From contig NC_079322.1 in NCBI RefSeq assembly GCF_029931775.1, forward strand, positions 23,510,542 to 23,574,541: a DNA stretch of 64,000 bases. The letters run 5' to 3'. The notes beneath the pieces were generated by a model. That model did not search any database. It saw nothing but the letters and a program-made list of their open reading frames with translations, and was not told where the DNA came from. Position numbers and translations under genes: made by a program. Below, one piece after another: positions 11,027 through 20,654 of this stretch (position 1 is the first letter of the stretch; every line of letters begins with the position of its first letter). The stretch is from Euleptes europaea (lineage: Eukaryota; Chordata; Lepidosauria; Squamata; Sphaerodactylidae).

Positions 11027-11234
11027 TAGGGTTGCCAGGTCCCCCTTCACCACCGGCGGAGGTTTTTGGGTCAGAGCCCGAGGAGGGCGGGGTTTGGGGA
11101 GGGGAGGGACTTCAGTGCCATAGAGTCCAATTGCCAAAGCGGCCATTTTCTCCAGGTGAACTGATGTCTACCAGCTGGAGATCAGTTGTAATAGCAGGAG
11201 ATCTCCAGCTAGTACCTGGAAGGTGGCAACCCTA
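11027..11234 (+). mobile_element. hAT-type MITE, copy 7
   Basis: Full-length copy from TAGGGTTGCCAGG to GGTGGCAACCCTA. The flanks share cgcacaaatgaca (11008-11020 and 11235-11247), but on the left this is separated from the element by tcacat. The duplication is therefore longer than 8 bp and offset. Confidence 0.82.
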
Positions 11235-11264
11235 CGCACAAATGACACCATATATACACTTATG

Positions 11265-11455
11265 TACTTCACTTTATACCCCCACTGGGGACCCAGTGTG
11301 GTTTACAATGTTCCCCCCTTTCTTCATTTTATCTTCACAATGACCCTGTGAGGTAGGTTATGCTGACAGTGTGTGACTAGCTCAAGGTCAGCAAGCAAGC
11401 AAAGTGAGCCAGGCTCTCCCAGATCCTAGTCCAACACGCTAATCACTATATATAC
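11265..11455 (-). mobile_element. Old tRNA-type SINE
   Basis: Reverse copy with ttatcttcacaatgaccctg, tgaggtaggttatgctgaca and gactagctcaaggtca. It ends in the degraded tRNA head near ccaacacgctaatcactata. Confidence 0.65.
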
Positions 11456-11740
11456 ATGTGAGCTTATCTGTGCAGCAGAATGTATCTGTGAGACCACCTC
11501 CACCCATATGGGCCAGCCAGGCAGCTCCGGCTATCAGGCCAAGGTTGCCAGTAGTTCCCCCACTTAGATCAGGAAGAACTGTTGCTGCTTAGGATCACAC
11601 TTTGTGGCTGCATCTGTGCTGTTGATAGTATGAGAAAATATATATTATGTAGTAAAATGGTAGGAATTATTATAAACATCAATTCTGTTGGCATATATAG
11701 TATGCTTTATTAAGATATGTTAGAATTGGTTAGTGATTGC

Positions 11741-11935
11741 TACGGTCGCCAGATCCCTCTTTGCCACTGGCGGGCGGGTTTGGGGGCGGAGCCTGAGGAG
11801 GGCAGGGTTTGGCGAGTCCAATGCCGTAGAGTCCAGCTGCCAAAGCAGCCATTTTCTCCAGGTGAACTGATCTCTGTCGGCTGGAGATCAGTTGTAATAG
11901 CAGGAGATCACCAGCTAGTACCTGGAGTGATTGCC
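11741..11935 (+). mobile_element. hAT-type MITE, copy 8 (degraded)
   Basis: The body is recognisable from cgccagatccctctttgcca through ggagatcagttgtaatagca to agtacctggagtgattgcca. Both ends have diverged. Confidence 0.7.
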
Positions 11936-12730
11936 AAAAACTATATTCAGGCTAGGAATGAGGAATCTTTGTGTGAACAGAAAGGAAAGGAGTAGGATGA
12001 GGTAGCTGACAGAGGGGCCAAGAAGAAATGAGTACCAGTTACTGTATAATGGGTACTTATGTCAGGTAGGCAGATAACAAAGTTGAAAAGACACAGGTAT
12101 TGGAGACCAGGTAAATAAGTGGAACTGCTGACCAACTATGGATTAAGCGGTATGTTGGAAATGGGACGGAATATGTTACGTTATATGTTGTCAAACCAAA
12201 GAAATGGCAAATTAATCAAGGTATAAAATGCAAAGCACACCTATTGTCTCTTTACGCAAGCTTTGGAGATGACTCCCTTGTGTCAGTCTGTTCTTGGCCA
12301 CTAAGTGTGTGTGTTGTAATTGGTATCAAAATAGCACCAGGCAGACGAACCTGAACCCCAATTTGGGTATCACTGTGAATGGGGCTTCTCAAGGAGCGAG
12401 GAAGGCACCAACCTTTACAGGTTTTAGAGAATCTGCAAAACCAAGCTCCTTTTTCGGGCCTTCAGCAGCCCATGAATGAGGCTGTGGCTTGGCTTGCTTC
12501 CTTTATCTGTACATTCTCCACACTTCTGGGGCAATCATAAGCATGTCTTCTCAGAAGTGAGCCCCATTTTATTAAATGGGGCTTGCTCCCAGAAAAGAGA
12601 CCTTAGGACTGCAGCCATAAGAACTTTCTGTTACAGTGTGGCGAATTTTAAATTTAAACCACTGCTTTTGATGTTTTAACACAGTAGTCCTTAGATTTTG
12701 CTTTTAGATTTTTGTGTAAATCTGCAAAGA

Positions 12731-12900
12731 AGGATTGCCAACTCCAGGTTGAGAAATTCCTGGAGATCTGGGGGTAGAGTCTTGGGAGTGCTGGGTTTGG
12801 GGCGGGACCCATTTTGTCCAAGGGAACGGATCTCTGTCATCTGTAGATCAGTTGTACATCTGGGAGATCTTCAGGTCTAACCTGGAGGTTGGCAACCCTA
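12731..12900 (+). mobile_element. hAT-type MITE, copy 9 (internally deleted)
   Basis: It runs from ggattgccaactccaggttg to ggttggcaacccta and is about 170 bp, missing part of the centre. Partly matching gcaaaga/gcaaaca flanks suggest the usual 8-bp duplication. Confidence 0.72.
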
Positions 12901-13132
12901 GCAAACATGCCTTTTTTTCTTCATTCTAGTTAACAGTTGAGAATAATAAAGTATGAATCAATGGCTTGATGCCCAGAATAAATCCTATAACAAATGGAAC
13001 AGGGTTTGCAAAAATTATTCTTTGCATTGCTCAAAGGCATCTTATATCACATCTTTAGAGAAAACAAATTTTATGGTTTAATTGAGTAATATGAGCTGAA
13101 CTGATTATGTCTGTATAAGATAGCCACATCCT

Positions 13133-13167
<35 letters not shown>
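13133..13167 (+). repeat. TA/TG microsatellite
   Basis: A short TA run passes into about 14 uninterrupted TG units. Confidence 0.95.
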
Positions 13168-13184
13168 ATTTCATAGAAAGGGGA

Positions 13185-13545
13185 ATGCAGAGTGTTACAA
13201 AAGATGCACAGCACAAACCAAGTGGTGTGTTGGAAATGTGACGTATCAGATGGATCTTATTTTCATGTTTGGTGGACCTGTCTGAAGCTGCAGTTGTATT
13301 GGAAGAAAAAACATCTTTTGAAGCTCATGATGGATAAACAAAAAATTTCTCTAGATCCAAAGAGCATGCTGTTAGGCATTATGCCATCAAAATTACCTCC
13401 GCAACTTAAAGATGTGTTTAAATATGCTACAACGGCTGTGATAACAGTTTTAGCAAGGAAATGGAAGTAGGCATGGCTCACAGACACAGAAGAATGGAAA
13501 GAAAAGTTGTTGGAATACGCAGCCATGGCTTAAATGACCAATATG
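13185..13545 (+). mobile_element. L1 LINE ORF2 C-terminal fragment
   Basis: The open frame from 13192 reads CWKCDVSDGSYFHVWWTCLK, the CW-C...H-WW-C zinc-finger-like end of L1 ORF2. It is followed by SMLLGIMPSKL and AVITVLARKWK, also typical of the L1 C-terminus. The frame stops at AAG TAG, and the sequence continues as decayed L1. It is 5' truncated and non-functional. Confidence 0.78.
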
Positions 13546-13567
13546 GCAAATAATGACAAAAACTATG

Positions 13568-13668
13568 AGCAAGGTTACCCAGCAAGCTTCCATGGAGCAA
13601 ATGGGAATTTGAACCTGGGTTTCCCAGGTCCTACTCCAACATCTTAACCACTATACCATGCTGGCTCT
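13568..13668 (-). mobile_element. tRNA-type SINE fragment (head only)
   Basis: Contains ggttacccagcaagcttcca and the head region cttaaccactataccatgct with ggctctc at the end, which is the tRNA-related portion reversed. Confidence 0.68.
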
Positions 13669-13710
13669 CTGTGGTTTAATGCAATGCTTTAAAACATGTG
13701 AAGACATCTG

Positions 13711-13917
13711 GCTGACAACCTCCAGGTAAGGTTTGGAGATTTCCTGGAATTATAACCGATCTACAGATGATCAATGCCTCTTGAGAAAACAGCTGTTTTG
13801 TAGGGTGGACTTTATGGCATTATACCTTGCCGAGGTTCCTCCCTTCCCCAAACCCTGCTCTCCTCAGGTTCCACCCTCAAATACCTAGGAATTTCCCAAT
13901 CTGGAGCTGGCAACCGT
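13711..13917 (-). mobile_element. hAT-type MITE, copy 10
   Basis: Reverse copy from tgacaacctccaggtaaggt to ggagctggcaaccgta. Moderately diverged. Confidence 0.75.
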
Positions 13918-14239
13918 ATTGATGTGACTTTTTAAGTAATGTCCCCCATGGGTGTGAGCAACTCCATAACAAGATCAAATGTTTGAACCATTGCAGATGT
14001 CAGCAAGACAGAAGTAATGCATTTTCCAGCTTCTCTTGGAATACAGTTGGCCACAGAAGATTTCATTTTTTTAGGGTGAAAAATTAGATCTCAACATAAA
14101 CGAAGGCTTAGATCCTAAGTTGTTTGAACCCAGAAGGGAATTTCCTGATCTCTCCTGCTGCTGTTTGCAAAGCTCCCTAACGTCTTCTCCACCAACTCTT
14201 GGGGAACAGCTACAGTTGCCAACTCTGGGTTTCACCTTA

Positions 14240-14300
14240 ACTTTATTCCAGCATAAGCTTTCGTGGACTACTAGGCCCCACTTCATCAGAGATCTGAATC
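14240..14300 (-). mobile_element. Penelope-like/related fragment with hammerhead-like core
   Basis: On the minus strand, CTGATGA (14289-14283), a GTGG/CCAC stem and GAAA (14262-14259) precede gcttatgctggaataaagt. This CTGATGAAG...CACGAAAG segment recurs in reptile interspersed repeats. Assignment to Penelope-like elements rests on the known hammerhead motifs in that class. Confidence 0.45.
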
Positions 14301-14347
14301 CGTCTCTAATGCTTGATTACTACGTGGTTAGCAGAGATGAGACAAAT

Positions 14348-15012
14348 TAGGGTTGCCAACCTCCAGGTGATGACTGGAGACACATGACTTATTAAGCTAG
14401 CAGCCTGTCAGGGAGCTCCATATTTATCCTAGGAATAGTATTATTAAGCCTTCTTTGGCTGATGAAGCTACTTTTGTAGCGAAAACGCTGGAATGCATCC
14501 GGAGCCGTGTTACCATCTGCATCTCTTGTCAACTGAAGACACATTGATAATGACTAGAACATGACTCTATGTCTTACATGAACTTTTTTGCACTTCATCA
14601 GCTTTTTTAGCTGGTTGCTTTTCTTCCTTATGTTGTTACGTCTCAGCTTTGTAACCTCGGTTGCTTAGCCTTGTTGCATAATATTTTCATTGTTATGTAT
14701 TATAATTACAGCTTTGGCTGTTTTGTTGCTTGCTATCGTCCGTTGCCTGATTCATCTTCACCTACTACTGTTTATTTGCATCAATACTTTTTACAGTAGA
14801 GTGAGTTTTTTGGTCTAACCTCCAGGTGGTGGCTGGAGATCCCCCGCTATTATAACTGATCTCCAGCCGAAAGAGATCAGTTCACCTGGACAAACTGGCT
14901 GCTTTGGGCATTGGACTCTATGGCCTTGAAGTCCCTCCCCTCGCAAACCCTGCCCTCCTCAGGCTCCACCCCAAAATCTCCAGGTATTTCACAACATGGA
15001 GATGGCAACCTT
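14348..15012 (-). mobile_element. hAT-type MITE, copy 11, interrupted by a 436-bp insertion
   Basis: The first 33 bp of the MITE (14348-14380) are separated from the rest (14817-15012) by foreign DNA. Twenty-three bp of the MITE, starting aacctccagg, are present on both sides of the insert (14358-14380 and 14817-14839, two mismatches). This looks like a long target duplication made by the insertion. Confidence 0.68.
14381..14816 (+). mobile_element. Nested Penelope-like insertion carrying a hammerhead-like motif
   Basis: The 436-bp insert has no open frame. At 14459-14484 it reads CTGATGA, one A, stem GCTAC-TTTT-GTAGC, then GAAA, which is the conserved core of a hammerhead ribozyme plus one extra A. 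Penelope-like retroelements are known to carry hammerhead motifs in their terminal repeats. The remainder is AT-rich. A 23-bp flanking duplication supports a retroelement insertion. Confidence 0.5.
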
Positions 15013-15095
15013 GTTCCCAACTCGGAGCTGGCAACTCAAAGGCAAATCCGCCTCTAATGTGATGCTCAGCTTTAGGCTGTAGTTACAGCCTTCGA

Positions 15096-15108
15096 CCAGC
15101 AGGGGGCG
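15096..15108 (+). promoter_or_regulatory. CTCF-type core motif
   Basis: CCAGCAGGGGGCG matches the central CTCF consensus (CCASYAGRKGGCR) at every position. It lies about 100 bp outside the CpG island, between BUC and KBTBD2, in non-repeat sequence. Confidence 0.7.
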
Positions 15109-15211
15109 AGAGACAAGGGAAGACTGATATCGCCGTCTGCCGTTCCCCTCTATCAAAGGCCTATTAAGACTCAGGTTGTTTTCGGTTTGTTGTCGTGACG
15201 AGATAAAGATC

Positions 15212-15356
15212 CGCATGCGCAAAAGCGCGGAAGGGTGAGCGACTTTTTAAAAGAGCGGGGGTGGGGAGAAACGGCGGTTGCTTTGCACATGCGCACATCT
15301 CCCTCGGCCGTCTCTTCCCGCCTACGTCCGACCCCCTCGCTCGGAGCCTGCGCAGG
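15212..15356. promoter_or_regulatory. Three NRF1-like sites
   Basis: CGCATGCGCA (15212-15221), GCACATGCGCA (15285-15295) and GCCTGCGCAGG (15346-15356) match or half-match the NRF1 palindrome. Clusters of this kind are common in housekeeping CpG promoters. Confidence 0.55.
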
Positions 15357-15426
15357 AGAGGGACGGCAAGCGACGGGCCTGCGCGCGCGCGCTCTTTTTC
15401 CCCCCCTCTGCTTCTCAACGGACGTC

Positions 15427-15441
15427 GGGGGGGCGGGCGGG
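15427..15441 (+). promoter_or_regulatory. Perfect G-quadruplex motif
   Basis: Four G3 runs separated by single-base loops (GGG-G-GGG-C-GGG-C-GGG). It lies 7 nt upstream of the candidate first-exon donor GGAG|gtgagc at 15448/15449. Confidence 0.6.
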
Positions 15442-15448
15442 AAAGGAG

Positions 15449-15454
15449 GTGAGC
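15449..15454 (+). other. KBTBD2: Candidate KBTBD2 exon 1 splice donor
   Basis: GGAG|gtgagc is the best donor in the island. Alternatives are a gtgagg near 15582 and a gtaagg near 15775. Exon 1 is non-coding in any case. The choice cannot be settled from sequence alone. Confidence 0.4.
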
Positions 15455-16074
15455 GAGGGCGCGCGCAGTCGCCGTGTATCCCTCCGCCGGGTGTTTTTTT
15501 TTCTCTCCCCCATCTCTCCGCTCATTCTCCGCGCTCAAGAGGCTCCTGCGCGGCGCCGGCGGCGGACGGCGGTTTGTGTCGGTGAGGGGAAGCGGTCGGG
15601 GGCGCCGCGGCTCTTCTTCCATTGTGCGTAGGCCTTTCCCCTCGGCGAGGGGAGGCGGCGGCGGCGCTGCTTGAGGGGGGGGGGGAAACGGCCGAGGGAA
15701 CGAGGCGCCGTCGCCCTTCCGCGGCGCCTGGGCGCGGCCCTGAGGGAGGCGGAGGAGGGAAGCGGCCCGGGCTCCGTAAGGGCGGCGGGGATGGTCGGCA
15801 CCGGCTTCCTCAAGAGTGTCATGGCGGGGCGGGGAGGGGAGGGGGCGCTGTGTTGATTCGGCGCTGAGAGCGCCGGACTCGGCGAGGGGAGGAGGGGGAG
15901 GGCTGCGAGGGCGCCCTTCTCGGGGACTGCGCTTGTGGGGCCTAGTGCGGCGGTGGGGGCAGAGGCAAGGGGCCGGGCTTGGCTGCTTGGTAGCCGCGCG
16001 GCCAGCGCCTCCCCTCCCCCCCCCCGCGCCGTATTGCGGCTAAGTACAGAGGGAAGGTGCTGATGCTTTGCGGG

Positions 16075-17605
16075 TGGGGATATTTGGGTTGCAGGAGGTG
16101 ATACTGGGAAAGCTGGAAGTGATGTTTGGGATGCGGGAGGTGGTATTGGGGAAGCTGGAAGTGATGTTTGGGATGCAGGAGGTGATACTGGGAAAGCTGG
16201 AAGTGATGTTTGGGTTGCGGGAGGTGGTATTTGGGATGCAGGAGGTGATACTGGGAAAGCTGGAAGTGATGTTTGGGATGCGGGAGGTGGTATTGGGGAA
16301 GCTGGAAGTGATGTTTGGGATGCAGGAGGTGATACTGGGAAAGCTGGAAGTGATGTTTGGGATGCGGGAGGTGGTATTTGGGATGCAGGAGGTGATACTG
16401 GGAAAGCTGGAAGTGATGTTTGGGTTGCGGGAGGTGGTATTGGGGAAGCTGGAGGTGATACTTGGGATGCAGGAGGTGATACTGGGAAAGCTGGAAGTGA
16501 TGTTTGGGATGTGGGAGGTGGTATTGGGGAAGCTGGAGGTGATAGGATGCAGGAGGTGATACTGGGAAAGCGGGAGGTGGTATTTGGGATGCAGGAGGTA
16601 ATGTTTGGGATGCAGGAGATGATACTGGGAAAGCTATAAGTGATTGGGATGCAGGAGGTGATACTGGGAAAGCTGGAAGTGATGTTTGGGATGCGGGAGG
16701 TGGTATTGGGGAAGCTGGAGGTGATAGGATGCAGGAGGTGATACTGGGAAAGCGGGAGGTGGTATTTGGGATGCAGGAGGTAATGTTTGGGATGCAGGAG
16801 ATGATACTGGGAAAGCTATAAGTGATTGGGATGCAGGAGGTGATACTGGGAAAGCTGGAAGTGATGTTTGGGATGCGGGAGGTGGTATTGGGGAAGCTGG
16901 AAGTGATATTTGGGATGCAGGAGGTGATACTGGGAAAGCTGGAAGTGATGTTTGGGATGCGGGAGGTGGTATTTGGGATGCAGGAGGTGATACTGGGAAA
17001 GCTGGAAGTGATGTTTGGGTTGCGGGAGGTGGTATTGGGGAAGCTGGAGGTGATACTTGGGATGCAGGAGGTGATACTGGGAAAGCTGGAAGTGATGTTT
17101 GGGATGTGGGAGGTGGTATTGGGGAAGCTGGAGGTGATAGGATGCAGGAGGTGATACTGGGAAAGCGGGAGGTGGTATTTGGGATGCAGGAGGTAATGTT
17201 TGGGATGCAGGAGATGATACTGGGAAAGCTATAAGTGATTGGGATGCAGGAGGTGATACTGGGAAAGCTGGAAGTGATGTTTGGGATGCGGGAGGTGGTA
17301 TTGGGGAAGCTGGAGGTGATAGGATGCAGGAGGTGATACTGGGAAAGCGGGAGGTGGTATTTGGGATGCAGGAGGTAATGTTTGGGATGCAGGAGATGAT
17401 ACTGGGAAAGCTATAAGTGATTGGGATGCAGGAGGTGATACTGGGAAAGCTGGAAGTGATGTTTGGGATGCGGGAGGTGGTATTGGGGAAGCTGGAAGTG
17501 ATATTTGGGATGCAGGAGGTGATACTGGGAAAGCTATAAGTGATGTTTGGGATGCAGGAGGTGGTATTGGGGAAGCTGGAAGTGATATTTGGGATGTGGG
17601 AGGGG
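16075..17605 (+). repeat. Higher-order minisatellite in KBTBD2 intron 1
   Basis: About 1.5 kb of G-rich tandem repeat. The basic unit is 21 bp, mostly arranged as 42-bp pairs (tgcaggaggtgatactggga, then aagctggaagtgatgtttgg). Some units are shortened, which creates larger repeats. Landmark aagctata recurs at 16631, 16813, 17226 and 17408, spaced 182, 413 and 182 bp, so a 595-bp block containing a 182-bp sub-block is itself duplicated. Because 21 and 42 are multiples of three, long open frames run through both strands. They have no protein features and are not genes. Confidence 0.92.
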
Positions 17606-17925
17606 AAGCCGCGGCAGGGCGGGCGTCTGTTAACACGGTGCAGTGCTCGGCCTGTCTCCAGCTCCGGTTCACGTCTCAGTCTGCATTGCAGCCGTGGTTG
17701 TCTGTAAGCACTTTGGAGGGGTGGGATGAGGGGGGAGAGCTGCGTGGCAGTACTGTGTTGGGCGTCCACGTTGAGGCTTCACACTGGGTTGCTGTTAGGG
17801 AAACGTTCCCAGCACCCTTGGAAAGGAAATGCGATAAGGTTATGCCAGCGTAGCCTCCCAGTGGGTGAGTCATGCTACCTTCTGCCCCAGGTGGTGAGGT
17901 GAACTGCTCCTTCCGCTCCCCCCAA

Positions 17926-18222
17926 GAAGAATTGGTTTTTATATGCTGACTTTCTCCCCCACTTAAGGAAGAATCAAACTGGCGTACAATCACCTTCCCT
18001 TCCTCTCCCCACAACAGACACCCTGTGAGTTAGGTGGGGCTGAGAGAGCTTTAAGAGTTGTGACTAGCCCAAGGTCACCCAGCTGGCTTCATGCGTAGGA
18101 GTGGGAAACCCAACCCATGTCACCAGATTAGAGTCCACCACTCATGTGGAGGAGTGGGGACTAAAACCCAATTCTCCATATCAGACTCCACAGCTCTTAA
18201 CCACTACACCACCCTGGCCCCT
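17926..18222 (-). mobile_element. tRNA-derived SINE, B family
   Basis: Reverse copy running from the 3' end (agaagaattggtttttatat) to the tRNA-like head (cttaaccactacaccaccct). The read-through strand has ggtgtagtggttaag as A box. Confidence 0.82.
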
Positions 18223-18360
18223 CTGACTGTAGATGTAAAGTTGTGGTAAATATCTTCCATAATGAGGAAAGGGCTCACCTGAGTTTAGATTGTGGACCTG
18301 CTGTGGTTTGTTTTTGCCTGGGTTTTTCTTTGGCTGGAAAGGACAATGTTTCATTTACAA

Positions 18361-18758
18361 CAGTGGTTCCCAAACTTTTCGGGCCACCACCCCTTTGGTT
18401 CCACAAACTCAACCCCAGCGCCCCCTAGCCTATAAAAAGTATTATTCAAAGAAGGGGTTTGCATGACTCACTAAAGATAATAACATTTCAAAACAGTAAC
18501 AATTGCACATCTATTCAAAATCAAATTAAAAATTTGTAGTTGAAATTTATTCAACTTCAAAGTCTGGAAAAAAAATCTGATAGTTTACACCAAATTTGTT
18601 AGCATGGTGCCATAGCTTGATCTATTATAAATTAGTGAACAACAGAGTTGAAGGGGCCCACCTCTAGCACCCCCCTGCTGCCCCCTTTCCTCTTAGTGCC
18701 CCCCTAGGTAATCCCACCGCCCCCCAGGGCGTGGTACTGCCCACTTTGGGAACCACTG
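18361..18758. mobile_element. hAT non-autonomous element, 398 bp
   Basis: The terminal inverted repeats are CAGTGGTTCCCAAAC at the left and GTTTGGGAACCACTG-like (cactttgggaaccactg) at the right. They are flanked by an exact 8-bp duplication, atttacaa (18353-18360 and 18759-18766). The interior is AT-rich with C-rich shoulders and no transposase frame. The Charlie-like ends and 8-bp duplication identify hAT. Confidence 0.9.
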
Positions 18759-19459
18759 ATTTACAATGTGAATGAAGTGCATTTGTTTTACAATATTTGA
18801 GAACAGTGGCCTGATTACCTTCTGTGATCTATTTTGATTAGGATATATGTAAATCTGATTCTTCTCTTGAAGCAATGAATACAGTCTCCTCTGAGATATA
18901 AAAACAGATGACTGTGGAGCGTTTTGACATGCTGGTGTTTCTGGGTGGGAGATAAATTATTGTAACAACAGGGTTCATCTTAGTGTTTTTAAATTTGGTA
19001 GAGTGCCAGTTTGTATTAAAATGCTGCTCCTACTGTGTATCATTCAGCAATTGATTGTGACTTTCAGGACCTGCAATTTAGAATGAGCTGATATGTCATC
19101 TGGTGTGGATCACTTAGTAGAAGCAGTTATCTGGCCTGAGTAACTGATTTGTACGGTTCTAAAGAAGTCTTATCATAAGCTGATTGAGTTTTGGGGAAAA
19201 TGAATAAAACAGTTCACTACTGAGAGTTTTATTGAAAAAGACTTTGTAAATCACGTTGTTTACATGTGATTTCTGAAAGGTTTTAGAATTTGTATGCAAG
19301 TTAAAAACTGAACTTCACTAGATCTGAAAGGCTGTGGGTGGAGAACTCTGTTTTGCTCAGTCACCCTGTATGTGTTCTGTGTTTAATAGTACAGGGTAAA
19401 GAGTTCAATTGGAAGGAAAAATGGTTTTCTAAAACATGCACCAGCCTTCATAGGTGTGA

Positions 19460-19850
19460 ATTACTTTATTTTATTTTACAAAATCTGTCCTGCTTTTCTG
19501 CCTTCATAAGAACCATCAAGGTGCAAACAAATTAAAAACAATAAATCATATACTCAAATCCAACAAAATATATCATTAAAACAATTAAAGCAAAAAAACA
19601 CAATTTAAGCAATTAAAACTAGAGCTAAAAATACACATACAAAAAATTAAAGCAATAATTAAAACTTTGGGCAGGAAGAAGGATCAGTGAGGGAACGCCA
19701 AACAAAACAAAGTCTCCACCCGCTGGTGGAAGGTGGTGACAGAAGAAGGGACAGATGAGTCTTCCAGGGGAGGGAGTTCCAGAATCTGGTGCCACAACAG
19801 AGAGGGCTCTGTTCCTGGTTGCCACTCACTCAGAAGATGGGAGCAGGGCA
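19460..19850. mobile_element. Probable LINE/SINE remnant, family not recognised
   Basis: A tttattttacaaaatctgtc start, a long A-rich stretch, then aggggagggagttccagaat and gtgccacaacagagagggct, phrases that recur in reptile interspersed repeats. No open frame. Confidence 0.4.
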
Positions 19851-20654
19851 AAAGATAACCACAGTGGTCAAGTAAAATTTACACAAATCATGTAATATTG
19901 AGGGTGCTTATAGAAAGCATATAGGAAGTAGTTCACAACAAAGCTTGCTTTGCCTACTGTAGTGATTAAAAATTGTCTTTAGGCAAATATAGCACTTCCT
20001 TGGAGACTGAGCTGTGCATGCAGTGCTCATGGATATGCAGTAGGACAACTCTGTGTGATCTCATTCTGTTAGCCTGAACAACTAACGGCTTGACTGGAGA
20101 CAGTACTCTGCACAGCTTTCATAACCAGCCATAGTTGACATATTTTAGTTGTGGTATGGGGTGGGTTTACACCTTGGTGTCATGTTAGGATAGCTCTGTA
20201 GCAAGAAGAGAACTGGCACTTTCAGCTACAGAAGGTTGAACTGAGTCAAGAACTGCATGAATAACTGGAATACGGTGATAGCTGCTTGCTGAATTTAGTA
20301 CTCCCAAGTACTGGGAGTATAGAACACATACTGAGGTTCTTGCATGATCATGGTTTCTCTTGGTCGCATAGTTGTGGAGTAACTCTGGCTGTTTCAGTGT
20401 GTTAGCATGCTTAGTCCATCAGCTGGGGTCATCTTCAGAGTTGCACTCTAATAGATACGCTTACTTTGAGGTAACTGCCATTGTAACTGGGATGCCTTTC
20501 AGAGTTCTTAAATAATTACTGTACAGTCAAGGTTCTGTGGACTGGAGATTGCACAGAATGTAACATTTTAGGTAGAAGTGATTAAGATGCTGTAGGCTAA
20601 GTTGTCTGCAGTGGAAACTGTATTTCAGTTGACTTCAGGACTTTTTTTTTTAGA

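Larger units (their letters stand above)
6685..15180. other. Repeat-rich BUC-KBTBD2 interval
   Basis: No coding exon is recognised. The stretch is dominated by hAT MITE copies, old SINEs, an L1 ORF2 fragment, short palindromic repeats and a TG microsatellite. It should contain the 5' UTR exon(s) and promoter of BUC, but I cannot place them. The BUC promoter could equally lie at the CpG island at 15.2 kb. Confidence 0.6.
15190..16050 (+). promoter_or_regulatory. KBTBD2: CpG-island promoter of KBTBD2
   Basis: About 860 bp of very GC-rich, CpG-dense sequence stands out sharply from an AT-rich surround. It has no TATA box at an obvious position, several NRF1-like sites, GC boxes and a 13-bp CG run near 15379. 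It lies upstream of the first recognisable KBTBD2 exon in the plus direction, so it is taken as the KBTBD2 start region. Open frames here on both strands are composition effects. It could also fire toward BUC. Confidence 0.8.

Noticed and set aside
15164-15867. Several overlapping 60-150 codon frames in the CpG island
   Set aside because: High GC content removes stop codons by chance. The frames overlap on both strands and have no recognisable motifs.
16068-17769. Long open frames (163, 110 and 317 codons) on both strands across the minisatellite
   Set aside because: The repeat period is a multiple of three, so stop-free frames are automatic. The translations are monotonous repeats with no domain and no splice context.
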